39,252 nucleotides of DNA from JAAFIP01 sp043721235 (GTDB lineage: Bacteria; Pseudomonadota; Gammaproteobacteria; Burkholderiales; Burkholderiaceae_C). The position numbers were made by a program, and so were the translations under genes. The number at the start of each line of letters is the position of its first letter. The stretch's first letter is position 1. Below are positions 31,700 to 39,252 of this stretch, piece after piece. Location of the stretch: NCBI GenBank assembly GCA_043721235.1, contig JAYSRE010000057.1:1-39252 (forward strand), written 5' to 3'. The notes under the pieces are model-generated. The model was not told where the DNA came from and did no database searches. It saw nothing but the letters and a program-made list of their open reading frames with translations.

Positions 31700-32806
31700 A
31701 TGAAGAATTTGGTTAAACACGCTCTGCTGGCCCTGTGTGCTGCAGCACTGGCCCACAGCGCAGCAGCCCAAACCACCGCTCCTGCCAAACCTGCCCCAGC
31801 CAAGCTAGCCGCATCGTCACCTGTGGCAACGGCGTCAGGCAATGCCAAGCTCACCACCACGGTGGGCACGCTGGACCTGCTGGAGGGCACCGTGACGGTT
31901 ACCAGCCTCAAGGGTAGCCCCCGCGATACCACGCTGGGCATGGTGCTGCAGGCGGGCGACACGATTCAAACCGCGCCAGACAGCGAAGCCCACGCCACCA
32001 TGGCCGACGGGGCCTATCTGGCGGTGCGGGCCAACACCAAGATCAAAATTACCGCCTACAGCGCCAACGGCAACAGCCGTGACCAATCGTGGATTGACCT
32101 GATTACGGGCAGCTTGCGTACCGTGACTGGGTGGATCGCCAAAACCCGGCCCAAGGCCTACCGCATCAACACACCCACCGCTACCATAGGCGTGCGCGGC
32201 ACCGACCACGAAGTGATTTTTACCAGCCCAGAAGATGCAGAAACTGAGGAAGAAGCCGGCACCCAAAACGTGGTGTACGAGGGCGCTACCACGCTTGAGA
32301 CAAGCAAAGGCAAAGTCAACATCACTTTTGGCCAAGCGGCCTTTATTCGCCCTGGTGAATTTATCCCCCAGCTGTACGGCAAACAGCTGCCCGTGTTTTT
32401 GGTGCGCGCGCGCGGCCAGTACGACAACGATGTTGTGGTTCACCGCAATAACTTGGATGGCTTTATGCAACGCAGCCTGATCGAGCGCGGCATGATGCAA
32501 GACGGCCAAAATTTGCGCGATGTGTTCAGGCGCATTGGCGGGGCCGACTACCTGCCCGGTGCTGGCCTGAGTCCCCAGCAAAACCAGCAGCAGCAAAGAC
32601 AAGGCATCCAGTCAGAGATACTGAAAAACACCTTCGGCGGCCCCGGCAATGTGAACGAGCCCTTACCGATACCGCTTGGTATCCCAGGCACACCTGGCGC
32701 AGGGGGCGGGGGCTTAGGCGGTGGTTTTGGGGGTGGTTTTGGGGGTGGTTTTGGCGGCGGTGGCGGTGGTGGCGGTGGTGGCCTGCCGTTTGTGCCTACG
32801 CAATAA
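31700..32806 (+). CDS. Exported FecR-domain protein with Gly-rich tail
   Basis: 368 residues. Sec signal peptide (about 1-23, cleavage SAAAQ/TT), an Ala/Pro linker, a FecR domain (about 55-165: VGTLDLLEGTVTVTSLKG, LQAGDTIQTAPDSEAHATMA, RINTPTATIGVRGTDHEVIF), then a Gln/Asn-rich stretch and a C-terminal run of Gly with regularly spaced Phe (GGGFGGGFGGGFGG). There is no transmembrane segment besides the signal, so this is a periplasmic or surface FecR protein and not the iron-sensing anti-sigma regulator, whose partner genes are absent. Function unknown. Confidence 0.8.
   Translation: MKNLVKHALLALCAAALAHSAAAQTTAPAKPAPAKLAASSPVATASGNAKLTTTVGTLDLLEGTVTVTSLKGSPRDTTLGMVLQAGDTIQTAPDSEAHATMADGAYLAVRANTKIKITAYSANGNSRDQSWIDLITGSLRTVTGWIAKTRPKAYRINTPTATIGVRGTDHEVIFTSPEDAETEEEAGTQNVVYEGATTLETSKGKVNITFGQAAFIRPGEFIPQLYGKQLPVFLVRARGQYDNDVVVHRNNLDGFMQRSLIERGMMQDGQNLRDVFRRIGGADYLPGAGLSPQQNQQQQRQGIQSEILKNTFGGPGNVNEPLPIPLGIPGTPGAGGGGLGGGFGGGFGGGFGGGGGGGGGGLPFVPTQ
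32719..32757 (+). repeat. 12-bp tandem repeat in the 3' end of the FecR-domain gene
   Basis: Three copies of the unit GGTGGTTTTGGG or a close variant encode the GGGF repeats, followed by GGTGGC-type 3/6-bp repeats. Such tracts change length easily by slippage in multiples of three, altering the Gly tail without a frameshift. Confidence 0.75.
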
Positions 32807-32832
32807 AGTAGCGTGCGCCGCTGGGCAGCGGG

Positions 32833-32837
<5 letters not shown>
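32807..32837. terminator. Hairpin between the convergent FecR-protein and ruvB genes
   Basis: AGTAGC (32807-32812) pairs with GCTACT (32832-32837) and inside it CGCTG, GG, CAGCG forms a second stem. Read on the minus strand it is followed by TTTATT, so it may end ruvB transcription; on the plus strand no T-tract follows. It begins directly after the stop codon of the FecR-domain gene. Confidence 0.6.
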
Positions 32838-33877
<1,040 letters not shown>

Positions 33878-33897
<20 letters not shown>

Positions 33898-34519
33898 TTT
33901 TTTGGCTTGATAACTTAAGCTCTTGCTCAATGCCCTCGATAAGTTTTTTCAAACTCGGTGAAGATGGATTATCCAAATTCAAATAAGGTGCGATTGTTTC
34001 TGCCCAAGTAGTTTTGTCATTTCCTTTCGCTTTAATTGCCTCTCCCAGTTTTTCCCATGCACCGCATATCTCATCAGGCGCGATTTTTCTTAGATTTATA
34101 AGATTTGCATTGGGATAAGCACTTTTGACGGCAGCTGTATCCGCAATAAACCAACTTTCAGTCTCTTCAATAGCTATCTGAAATAACACACGGGGAACTT
34201 CTGGTAGTTTTTGCAGCATCGCTTGCAAGTCACTTAGTAGTTCATGCCACGGAGTATTGTCGGCATCTACAACCACCAAAACCCAATCTTGTTTTGTTAA
34301 CCAAGTGCTATAACCTTTGAGCTTAGCAGGTAGTTGGTATAAAAGACTGCGATTTTGCAGATCCGGATTTTTCAAAATATTGCTGGGTAAATTACCCTTT
34401 CCTTTGTGCGGATGAATTCTAAAATGTTGATTTTCTATGAGTGAAAATTTGCGCGTCAGTACCTCTCTAACAGCGGGAACATCGGATGAGCCCTCCACTA
34501 ACACTTCAATCCAACTCAT
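33878..34519 (-). CDS. DUF4276-like protein with TOPRIM-type acidic motifs (candidate nuclease/effector)
   Basis: 213 residues. IEVLVEGSSDVPAVREVL (acidic E9, D13), WVLVVVDADNTPW (D85, D87) and IAIEETESWFIADTAAVKS (E118/E119, W123, D127) match the conserved motifs of the DUF4276 family, which resembles TOPRIM nucleases such as those in OLD and PARIS AriB proteins (family knowledge from memory). The start overlaps the ATPase stop by ATGA, so the two proteins are made together. The last seven codons run out of frame through the start of ruvB. AT-rich: line 34081-34140 is 21/60 GC, against 42/60 in phoH at 36781-36840. Nuclease activity is inferred. Confidence 0.75.
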
Positions 34520-35739
34520 GGCGCAGTAACGCTTAAATGATTGCTGTACCAGAGACTTCCCATGAGAATGTCTTGATCGTAAAGGGCTTGTACACCAGTG
34601 ATATCAGCGGCGCGCGTGAGGGTGGAGAATCCGTCTTTCCCTTTGTCCAAAACCCAAACTTCGTCGGGCGTAAGTGCGTCAACCAGATTAGGAGAGTGCG
34701 TGGTGAGCAAAACCTGTGGGCCATGTTCTTTCTGCGCATAGTCCTTCAGTTCGTTGGCAAGCGCAGACAGCAAATGGTGATGCAAACCATTTTCAGGCTC
34801 TTCAATTCCTACTAATGGGGCTGGATCAGGATCCTCCATAAGCAGCAAATAGGCAAGCAGCTTGAGTGTTCCATCCGACATGGCGCGTTGGAAAAAGGGT
34901 TTATCTCCAAAGCCCTTGGCGTAGAACATTAAAACTAAATTTCCATCAATCGTTTTATCGTACGCAATACGTTCGAGGCCGGGTATCTTCTTGCCTAATT
35001 GCGACAATATTTTTTTGAATTGAGGTTTTCTTTCTCGTTCGATGTATTGAAGATAGTTGGCTAAATTTTCACCTGTGCGGTCTAGATGTGGTTGTGCGCC
35101 TGACACTGGAGTACGCCGTGCTAACTCAGGCACAAAATACGATAGATACCAACGGCTCATGAATTCACGAAAACGCTGAATTTCGGGATGATTTTTTAAT
35201 GCTCCAACTGCAACAATTGCTAGTTCTTGATCATTCGCCATTTGAATAGGTTGACGGTTTATAGGAACTTTTTCTCCCCCCGTCCAAACCGAGCCTTTAC
35301 CGTCTTTTAGAGCAATAAAAGTCAAAGGGCGACCTTGCTTGCCTGAAGTTTCGACAGGCTTGTGCTTTAGCTCTTCTTTTGCTACATAGACATGTCCTGC
35401 TGAATTGCAGTCAATATGCAAAGTGTAATTAATTGGCGCCTCTGCATCGTTGCGATATCTGATCTCAAACTCTATAGGTTTATCGCTGCCAAAGCTGCGT
35501 AACTTATCAAACCCAGCACGGTGCGGCTTATCGCAAGCAGCTTCAACACCCTCACGCAAGCAATCGCCCAAAAAACTAAGGGCGTCCAAAATGCTGGATT
35601 TACCGGCACCATTCGCGCCGATAATTGCCACCAACCTTGGTAACTCATATTGAGTTTTCTGGTTCAACATAACTCGCCCTAAAGTTACATCTCTTAGAGC
35701 CCGAAAGTTTTTAATTTGGATGCCTTCAAGTATGGCCAT
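34516..35739 (-). CDS. ABC/OLD-type AAA ATPase, partner of the DUF4276-like protein
   Basis: 407 residues. IKNFRALRDVTL at the start and Walker A IIGANGAGKSSILDALSFLG (residues 41-49 core), a central region of about 230 residues in place of a long coiled coil, signature-like MSDGTLKLLAYLLL (288-291 SDGT), Walker B LVGIEEPENGLHHHLL (E313/E314) and switch His H348 in VLLTTHSPNLVDAL. This is the AAA_21/AAA_15 SMC-like type found in many defence systems. It starts 18 bp after ruvA with its own AAGGA 8 nt upstream, and overlaps the DUF4276-like gene. Composition is AT-rich relative to ruvA and ruvB, pointing to insertion. Confidence 0.85.
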   Translation of the reverse strand: MAILEGIQIKNFRALRDVTLGRVMLNQKTQYELPRLVAIIGANGAGKSSILDALSFLGDCLREGVEAACDKPHRAGFDKLRSFGSDKPIEFEIRYRNDAEAPINYTLHIDCNSAGHVYVAKEELKHKPVETSGKQGRPLTFIALKDGKGSVWTGGEKVPINRQPIQMANDQELAIVAVGALKNHPEIQRFREFMSRWYLSYFVPELARRTPVSGAQPHLDRTGENLANYLQYIERERKPQFKKILSQLGKKIPGLERIAYDKTIDGNLVLMFYAKGFGDKPFFQRAMSDGTLKLLAYLLLMEDPDPAPLVGIEEPENGLHHHLLSALANELKDYAQKEHGPQVLLTTHSPNLVDALTPDEVWVLDKGKDGFSTLTRAADITGVQALYDQDILMGSLWYSNHLSVTAP

Positions 35740-35757
35740 ATTATTTCCTTGTATTTT

Positions 35758-36330
35758 TTACTTCGCCAACGCCTTCAACGCCAACTTAATCCCCTCACTC
35801 ACCCCACAGTCCTGCGGCAGCGCTTTCAGCGCTGATGCGGCATCGCGGTCGCTGTAACCTAGCGCTATCAGGGCTTGCAAAATATCGGCTTGGTTGTCGT
35901 TGTCAAATGTAGCGTGAACACCAATATCGGCACCCAGCTTGCCTTTGAGTTCCAGCATCAGCCGCTCGGCTGTTTTTTTGCCAACACCGGGAATTTTGGT
36001 CAGGCGGGCGGCTTCTTGCAGGGTGACGGCTTGGGACAGCTCAGCCACGCTCATGCCGCTTAGCACGCCGAGCGCCATTTTGGGGCCGACACCGGAAATT
36101 TTGATGAGCTGGCGGAAGGTGGTGCGTTCTTGCGCCGTGCCAAAGCCGTACAAAATTTGCGCATCTTCGCGCACCACAAAATGGGTCAGCAGCGATACTT
36201 TGTCGCCCAAGCCAGGCAGGTTGTAAAACGTGCTCATGGGCACGTCTACCTCGTAGCCTACGCCGCCGCAGTCAATGATGATCTGCGGAGGATTTTTCTC
36301 GGCCAAGGTGCCAGTAAGTTTGCCAATCAT
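35758..36330 (-). CDS. ruvA: Holliday junction DNA-binding protein RuvA
   Basis: 190 residues; tetramer that binds four-way junctions and loads RuvB. N-terminal OB fold MIGKLTGTLAEKNPPQIIID with GVGYEVDVPMSTFYNLP, tandem helix-hairpin-helix motifs (LIKISGVGPKMALGVLSGM and LTKIPGVGKKTAERLMLEL), and the C-terminal RuvB-contact domain ALIALGYSDRDAASALKAL. Complete. Divergent from phoH with 73 bp between starts; no SOS box is evident there. Its usual partner ruvB does not follow directly. Confidence 0.95.
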   Translation of the reverse strand: MIGKLTGTLAEKNPPQIIIDCGGVGYEVDVPMSTFYNLPGLGDKVSLLTHFVVREDAQILYGFGTAQERTTFRQLIKISGVGPKMALGVLSGMSVAELSQAVTLQEAARLTKIPGVGKKTAERLMLELKGKLGADIGVHATFDNDNQADILQALIALGYSDRDAASALKALPQDCGVSEGIKLALKALAK

Positions 36331-36403
36331 GGTGTTTTGCAGGGGGGTTAGTAAAGAGGGAGGCGCTTTTCGCTAAGATGGAGGATCTAACAGGATTATC
36401 CAC

Positions 36404-37336
36404 TTGATTATTCGCCACCTTTTCTCGCCCAGCAACAACACCCGCATTGGCCACCTGTGCGGCCCACTGGATGAAAACCTGCGCCGTATAGAACAGGCGC
36501 TGGATGTCAAAATCGCCCACCGCCACGAACAGTTCAAGGTGGATGGTACCAAGGCAGCGGCTACACGCTGCATGGAGCTGTTGCAGGCGCTGTACGAGAT
36601 AGCGGCCCGCCCCATCAGCCTGGAAACGCTGCAACTCATGCTGGCCGGTGATGCGGGTATGGCTGCTGACGGCACCAGCACCCTGCAAACCCGCCGCGAA
36701 GACCTGCGTGCCCGCACGCCCAACCAGGCCACTTACCTTGAGAACATCGCCAACCACGACATTACCTTGGGCATTGGCCCCGCCGGCACCGGCAAAACCT
36801 ACTTGGCCGTGGCCAGTGCGGTAGACGCGCTGGAGCGCAGCAGTGTGCAGCGCATTGTGCTGACCCGCCCAGCCGTAGAGGCGGGCGAGCGGCTGGGCTT
36901 TTTACCGGGCGATTTAACACAAAAGGTAGACCCGTACCTGCGGCCTTTGTACGACGCGCTGTACGAGCTGATGGGCGTGGACAAAGTGCTCAAAGCGTTT
37001 GAACGCCAGCAGATTGAAATAGCGCCACTGGCCTTTATGCGCGGGCGCACGCTGAACCACAGCTTTATCATTTTGGACGAAGCGCAAAACACCACGCCAG
37101 AGCAGATGAAAATGTTCCTCACCCGCATTGGTTTTGCCAGCAAAGCCGTGATCACCGGCGACGTGACCCAGATTGACCTGCCGCCTGAACAAACCAGTGG
37201 GCTGGTGGAGGCCGACCAAGTGCTTAAGCGCGTGCAAGGCATTGCCCACAGCCGCTTCACCACGGCCGACGTAGTGCGCCACCCCCTGGTGGCGCGCATA
37301 GTAGATGCCTACGACGCAGCAGCTAAAAAGCGCTAG
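36404..37336 (+). CDS. ybeZ: PhoH family ATPase (YbeZ)
   Basis: 310 residues. Walker A IGPAGTGKTYLAVASAVDAL, RIVLTRPAVEAGERLGFLPG, DPYLRPLYDALYELMG, Walker B FIILDEAQNTTPEQMKMFLT and VITGDVTQIDLP are hallmark PhoH sequences. The N-terminal KH-like region (LDENLRRIEQALDVKIAHR) precedes it. YbeZ is the usual operon partner of YbeY in rRNA maturation, and ybeY follows here. Start is TTG at 36404, with an AGGA about 10 nt upstream; no in-frame ATG lies before the conserved region. Confidence 0.9.
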   Translation: MIIRHLFSPSNNTRIGHLCGPLDENLRRIEQALDVKIAHRHEQFKVDGTKAAATRCMELLQALYEIAARPISLETLQLMLAGDAGMAADGTSTLQTRREDLRARTPNQATYLENIANHDITLGIGPAGTGKTYLAVASAVDALERSSVQRIVLTRPAVEAGERLGFLPGDLTQKVDPYLRPLYDALYELMGVDKVLKAFERQQIEIAPLAFMRGRTLNHSFIILDEAQNTTPEQMKMFLTRIGFASKAVITGDVTQIDLPPEQTSGLVEADQVLKRVQGIAHSRFTTADVVRHPLVARIVDAYDAAAKKR

Positions 37337-37350
37337 CAGGCGCAACGCAA

Positions 37351-37421
37351 TTACTATGAATAGTATAGCTGCTTATTCAGTATTTCCTTGGGACTAAGGG
37401 TGATTTGATGCTTAAAAATAC
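37351..37421 (+). repeat. Dispersed repeat, copy C, overlapping the ybeY start
   Basis: TTACTATGAATAGTATAGCT, GCTTATTCAGTATTTCCTTG, GGACTAAGGGTGATTTGATG and CTTAAAAATAC. ACTAT/ATAGT at the head can form a stem. ATGCTTAAAAATAC is shared with copy E at 2047, so the ybeY ATG and its first codons are part of the repeat. Confidence 0.8.
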
Positions 37422-37884
37422 TTCTAAAAAGACACCGCTAACCACAGTGAGCCTGCAATGGGGCAGCGTGCCCAAAGAGGATGCCGCCGCTTTGCGCAAA
37501 GTAGTAACCCGCGCCCGCGTGCACAAGTGGGTGCAGTGTGCACTGCAAACCGCCGGTGAGATTACTGTGCGCATTGAAGGTGCTGACGAAGCGCAGCGCC
37601 TGAACAAGCTCTACCGCAAAAAAGCCTATGCCACCAATGTGCTCACCTTTGACTACGCCATAGAGCCCGTGGTAATGGCCGACCTGGTGCTGTGCGCGCA
37701 GGTGGTAGCGCGCGAGGCCGCAGAACAGGGCAAAAGCTTGCAAGCCCATTACGCCCACCTTATAGTGCACGGCACCCTGCATGCGCAGGGCTACGACCAT
37801 GAGACAGGCGAGAAAGATGCTTTTGAGATGGAAGCGCTAGAGATACTGCTGCTGGGAGCGCTGGGCTACCCTAATCCGTACTAG
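37408..37884 (+). CDS. ybeY: Endoribonuclease YbeY (rRNA maturation factor)
   Basis: 158 residues. Metal-dependent RNase acting in 16S rRNA 3'-end processing and ribosome quality control. The conserved RKKAYATNVLTFDY, MADLVLCAQVVAREA and three-histidine zinc motif HGTLHAQGYDHE are intact. ATG 37408 (TTG 37405 also in frame) is the only start upstream of the domain; it lies inside repeat copy C, so the first four or five residues are repeat-encoded. Separated from phoH/ybeZ by 71 bp filled by that repeat. Confidence 0.92.
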   Translation: MLKNTSKKTPLTTVSLQWGSVPKEDAAALRKVVTRARVHKWVQCALQTAGEITVRIEGADEAQRLNKLYRKKAYATNVLTFDYAIEPVVMADLVLCAQVVAREAAEQGKSLQAHYAHLIVHGTLHAQGYDHETGEKDAFEMEALEILLLGALGYPNPY

Positions 37885-37899
37885 GCGGCTGCTTCTGCC

Positions 37900-38520
37900 A
37901 TGGCCCGTCCTCAGTCAGCTGACCACCAGCTCAAGCGCGACTCTATCCTAGACGCTGCCGCCCAGTGCTTTGCAGACCTGAGCTACCCTGCCGCCAGCAT
38001 GGCTGCGGTGGCGGCCAAGGTGGGGGCCAGCAAAGCGCGTATTTACCATTATTACGACAGCAAAGAAGCCTTGCTTTTTGACCTGCTAGACCGCTACACC
38101 CAACGCCTGCTGGCCATCGTGGGCGAAACCGAGGCCCAGGCCCAGCGCAAAAACCTCAGTGAGCGCGAAGCCCTGCACGCACTGGTGCATGCCTTTTTGG
38201 TGGAGTACGAAAGCAGTGCCACCCGCCATGTGGCCCTGCTGAGCGACACCAAGTTTTTAAGCGATGCGCCTGACACCGGCTTGGGCAAGTCACAGCGCGA
38301 ACTCATTTTGCAGCGCCAGCGCGACATTGTCAGCGCCTTCACCCGCTTTTTGCGCCGCGCCTACCCCGCGCGCCTGACCGATGCCAACCAAAGCGCCCTG
38401 ACCATGATGCTGATGGGCATGATCAACTGGACTTTTACCTGGCTGCGCCCCGGCGGTGCCATTAGCTACGCCGACTTTGCCGACCAAGTGGTGCAGACCC
38501 TGGAGCGCGGCTTGCTCTAG
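37900..38520 (+). CDS. TetR family transcriptional regulator
   Basis: 206 residues. N-terminal HTH: KRDSILDAAAQCFADLSYPA, MAAVAAKVGASKARIYHYYD, SKEALLFDLLDRY, followed by an all-helical ligand domain with SALTMMLMGMINWTFTWLRP near the end. The motif order and length are standard for TetR; the C-terminal region resembles regulators of acyl-CoA or aromatic degradation genes, but no such genes are near. It starts 15 bp after ybeY and may be co-transcribed with it. Targets unknown. Confidence 0.88.
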   Translation: MARPQSADHQLKRDSILDAAAQCFADLSYPAASMAAVAAKVGASKARIYHYYDSKEALLFDLLDRYTQRLLAIVGETEAQAQRKNLSEREALHALVHAFLVEYESSATRHVALLSDTKFLSDAPDTGLGKSQRELILQRQRDIVSAFTRFLRRAYPARLTDANQSALTMMLMGMINWTFTWLRPGGAISYADFADQVVQTLERGLL

Positions 38521-38547
38521 TACTGCTTTGCAGGCAGCGGGTTGCGG

Positions 38548-38571
38548 CAATGCGGGTTTCAATGCGGGTTT
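38548..38571 (+). repeat. Tandem 12-bp duplication after the TetR gene
   Basis: CAATGCGGGTTT occurs twice back to back in the 109-bp gap between the TetR gene and gluconokinase. No hairpin or promoter is evident in it. Confidence 0.7.
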
Positions 38572-38629
38572 TACACTGGGTTGCCCCCCTTGTTAACTGC
38601 CGCTGCACCGCTAAACTCTATGCTAATTT

Positions 38630-39133
38630 ATGACTTTTATCGTAGTAATGGGTGTCGCCGGTTGCGGCAAATCAGCGGTGGCCCGCAAGCTGGCTGCGGC
38701 CCGCGGTTTGCCGTGGATAGAGGGCGACGACTTTCACCCCCCCGCCAACGTGCACAAAATGCGCGAAGGCATCCCCCTGGGAGACAGCGACCGCCAGGTG
38801 TGGCTGCAAACCCTGTGCCATGAGGTCCGCAGCCACCCCCAAGGCTGCGTGCTGGCCTGCTCCGCGCTCAAAAGCAGCTACCGCGATGTGTTTCGCAAAC
38901 TAACACCTGCCGTGCGCTTTGTGTACCTGCACATTACGCCCAAAGAGTCTTTGCGCCGGGTGGCCGAGCGCAGCGGGCACTTTTACCCGCCCAGCTTGGT
39001 ACTCAGCCAGTTTGACACGCTAGAAGACCCCAGCACTGAACCTGATGTGTTGCGTGTAGACGCTATGGGGCCCATGGGCAGCATGGTGGACGTGGTGCAA
39101 AAAGGGCTTTTAGAGGTCTTTAACTCTGGTTAA
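38630..39133 (+). CDS. gntK: Gluconokinase (thermoresistant type)
   Basis: 167 residues. Phosphorylates gluconate to 6-phosphogluconate, feeding the Entner-Doudoroff or pentose phosphate route. P-loop VVMGVAGCGKSAVARKLA, the substrate motif WIEGDDFHPPANVHKMREGI, GIPLGDSDRQVWLQTL, CSALKSSYRDVFR and SQFDTLEDP are diagnostic of GntK. Complete at family length. Only a short gap without a clear Shine-Dalgarno sequence precedes it; TATGCT/GCTAAT lie 3-6 nt upstream of the ATG. Confidence 0.92.
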   Translation: MTFIVVMGVAGCGKSAVARKLAAARGLPWIEGDDFHPPANVHKMREGIPLGDSDRQVWLQTLCHEVRSHPQGCVLACSALKSSYRDVFRKLTPAVRFVYLHITPKESLRRVAERSGHFYPPSLVLSQFDTLEDPSTEPDVLRVDAMGPMGSMVDVVQKGLLEVFNSG

Positions 39134-39169
39134 ACTCTGGCTAGGTTTATTTTTACCGAGCACTGCACG

Positions 39170-39252
39170 ATGTCCAACACGCCCACCAAAGCCTTTGCCA
39201 GCCAGGCAGATTTAGAAGTTAAAAAAATAACTTTTAAGCAGCTGTCAAGCCA
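39170..39252 (+). CDS. Probable MBL-fold metallo-hydrolase, N-terminus only (cut by window end)
   Basis: 27 codons are visible: ATG 39170, reading MSNTPTKAFASQADL then EVKKITFKQLSS. The pattern of a short polar start, AFASQADLE and a K-x-T-F-x-QLS stretch matches, from memory, the N-terminus of a Burkholderiales metallo-beta-lactamase-fold hydrolase; the metal-binding motifs lie beyond the window. No ribosome binding site is obvious (GAGCACTGCACG precedes the start). Confidence 0.5.
   Translation, partial: MSNTPTKAFASQADLEVKKITFKQLSS

Noticed and set aside
35735..35757. Repeat fragment between ruvA and the ATPase (TATTTCCTTG)
   Set aside because: On the coding strand this is simply the AAGGA ribosome binding site and A-rich leader of the ATPase; no other part of the repeat is present.
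36331..36403. SOS (LexA) box in the ruvA/phoH divergent region
   Set aside because: No CTGT-N8-ACAG type palindrome was found in the 73 bp.

Overview
The window looks like chromosomal DNA of a betaproteobacterium of the order Burkholderiales, most likely family Comamonadaceae (Rhodoferax/Polaromonas-like). This rests on gene content, protein style and a short dispersed repeat of a kind I associate with that family; no database search was possible. Most of it is GC-rich and densely packed. No rRNA, tRNA, CRISPR array, transposase or integrase was seen.

Layout. 1-1842: start of a glutamate/aspartate-type periplasmic binding protein (cut by the window edge) and aspartase (aspA). 2300-4872: threonine dehydratase (ilvA) and a DegV-family protein. 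4975-7727: late cobalamin assembly, cobT-cobS-cobC. 7573-21630: a type II secretion locus, with gspC divergent from gspGHIJKLMN-D-E and gspF further downstream. A LysE-type exporter and its divergent LysR regulator, AT-richer than their surroundings, sit between gspE and gspF. A cytosolic 5'-nucleotidase follows gspF. 21631-22145 has no gene but holds a long imperfect inverted repeat. 22146-29406: a sugar uptake cluster with a ROK kinase, an unassigned small protein, a ROK repressor, a FucU/RbsD-type mutarotase, a fructose/ribose-class ABC transporter (FrcA, FrcC, FrcB) and a divergent PfkB kinase. 29457-39252: cca, a histidine phosphatase, a FecR-domain exported protein, ruvB, a two-gene ATPase/TOPRIM-like cassette, ruvA, phoH, ybeY, a TetR regulator, gluconokinase and the first codons of a probable metallo-beta-lactamase-fold protein.

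Two things stand out. First, the normally adjacent ruvA and ruvB are separated by two AT-rich genes on the same strand: an ABC/OLD-type ATPase and a DUF4276-like protein with TOPRIM-type acidic motifs, overlapping by ATGA. This architecture is typical of anti-phage or nuclease pairs (compare PARIS, AbiL and OLD/Gabija). Here it is carried inside the Holliday-junction resolution operon, so it would share transcription with ruvAB.

Second, at least six copies of a repeat of about 65-70 bp are scattered through the window. Three lie between genes, one overlaps the ybeY start codon, one sits in frame inside the nucleotidyltransferase domain of cca, and one encodes the hydrophobic core of the GspD signal peptide. 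Repeat-derived DNA therefore appears to have been taken into essential or secretion proteins.

Several genes also have a -10-like hexamer only 5-9 nt before the start codon and no clear Shine-Dalgarno sequence, which suggests leaderless transcripts.
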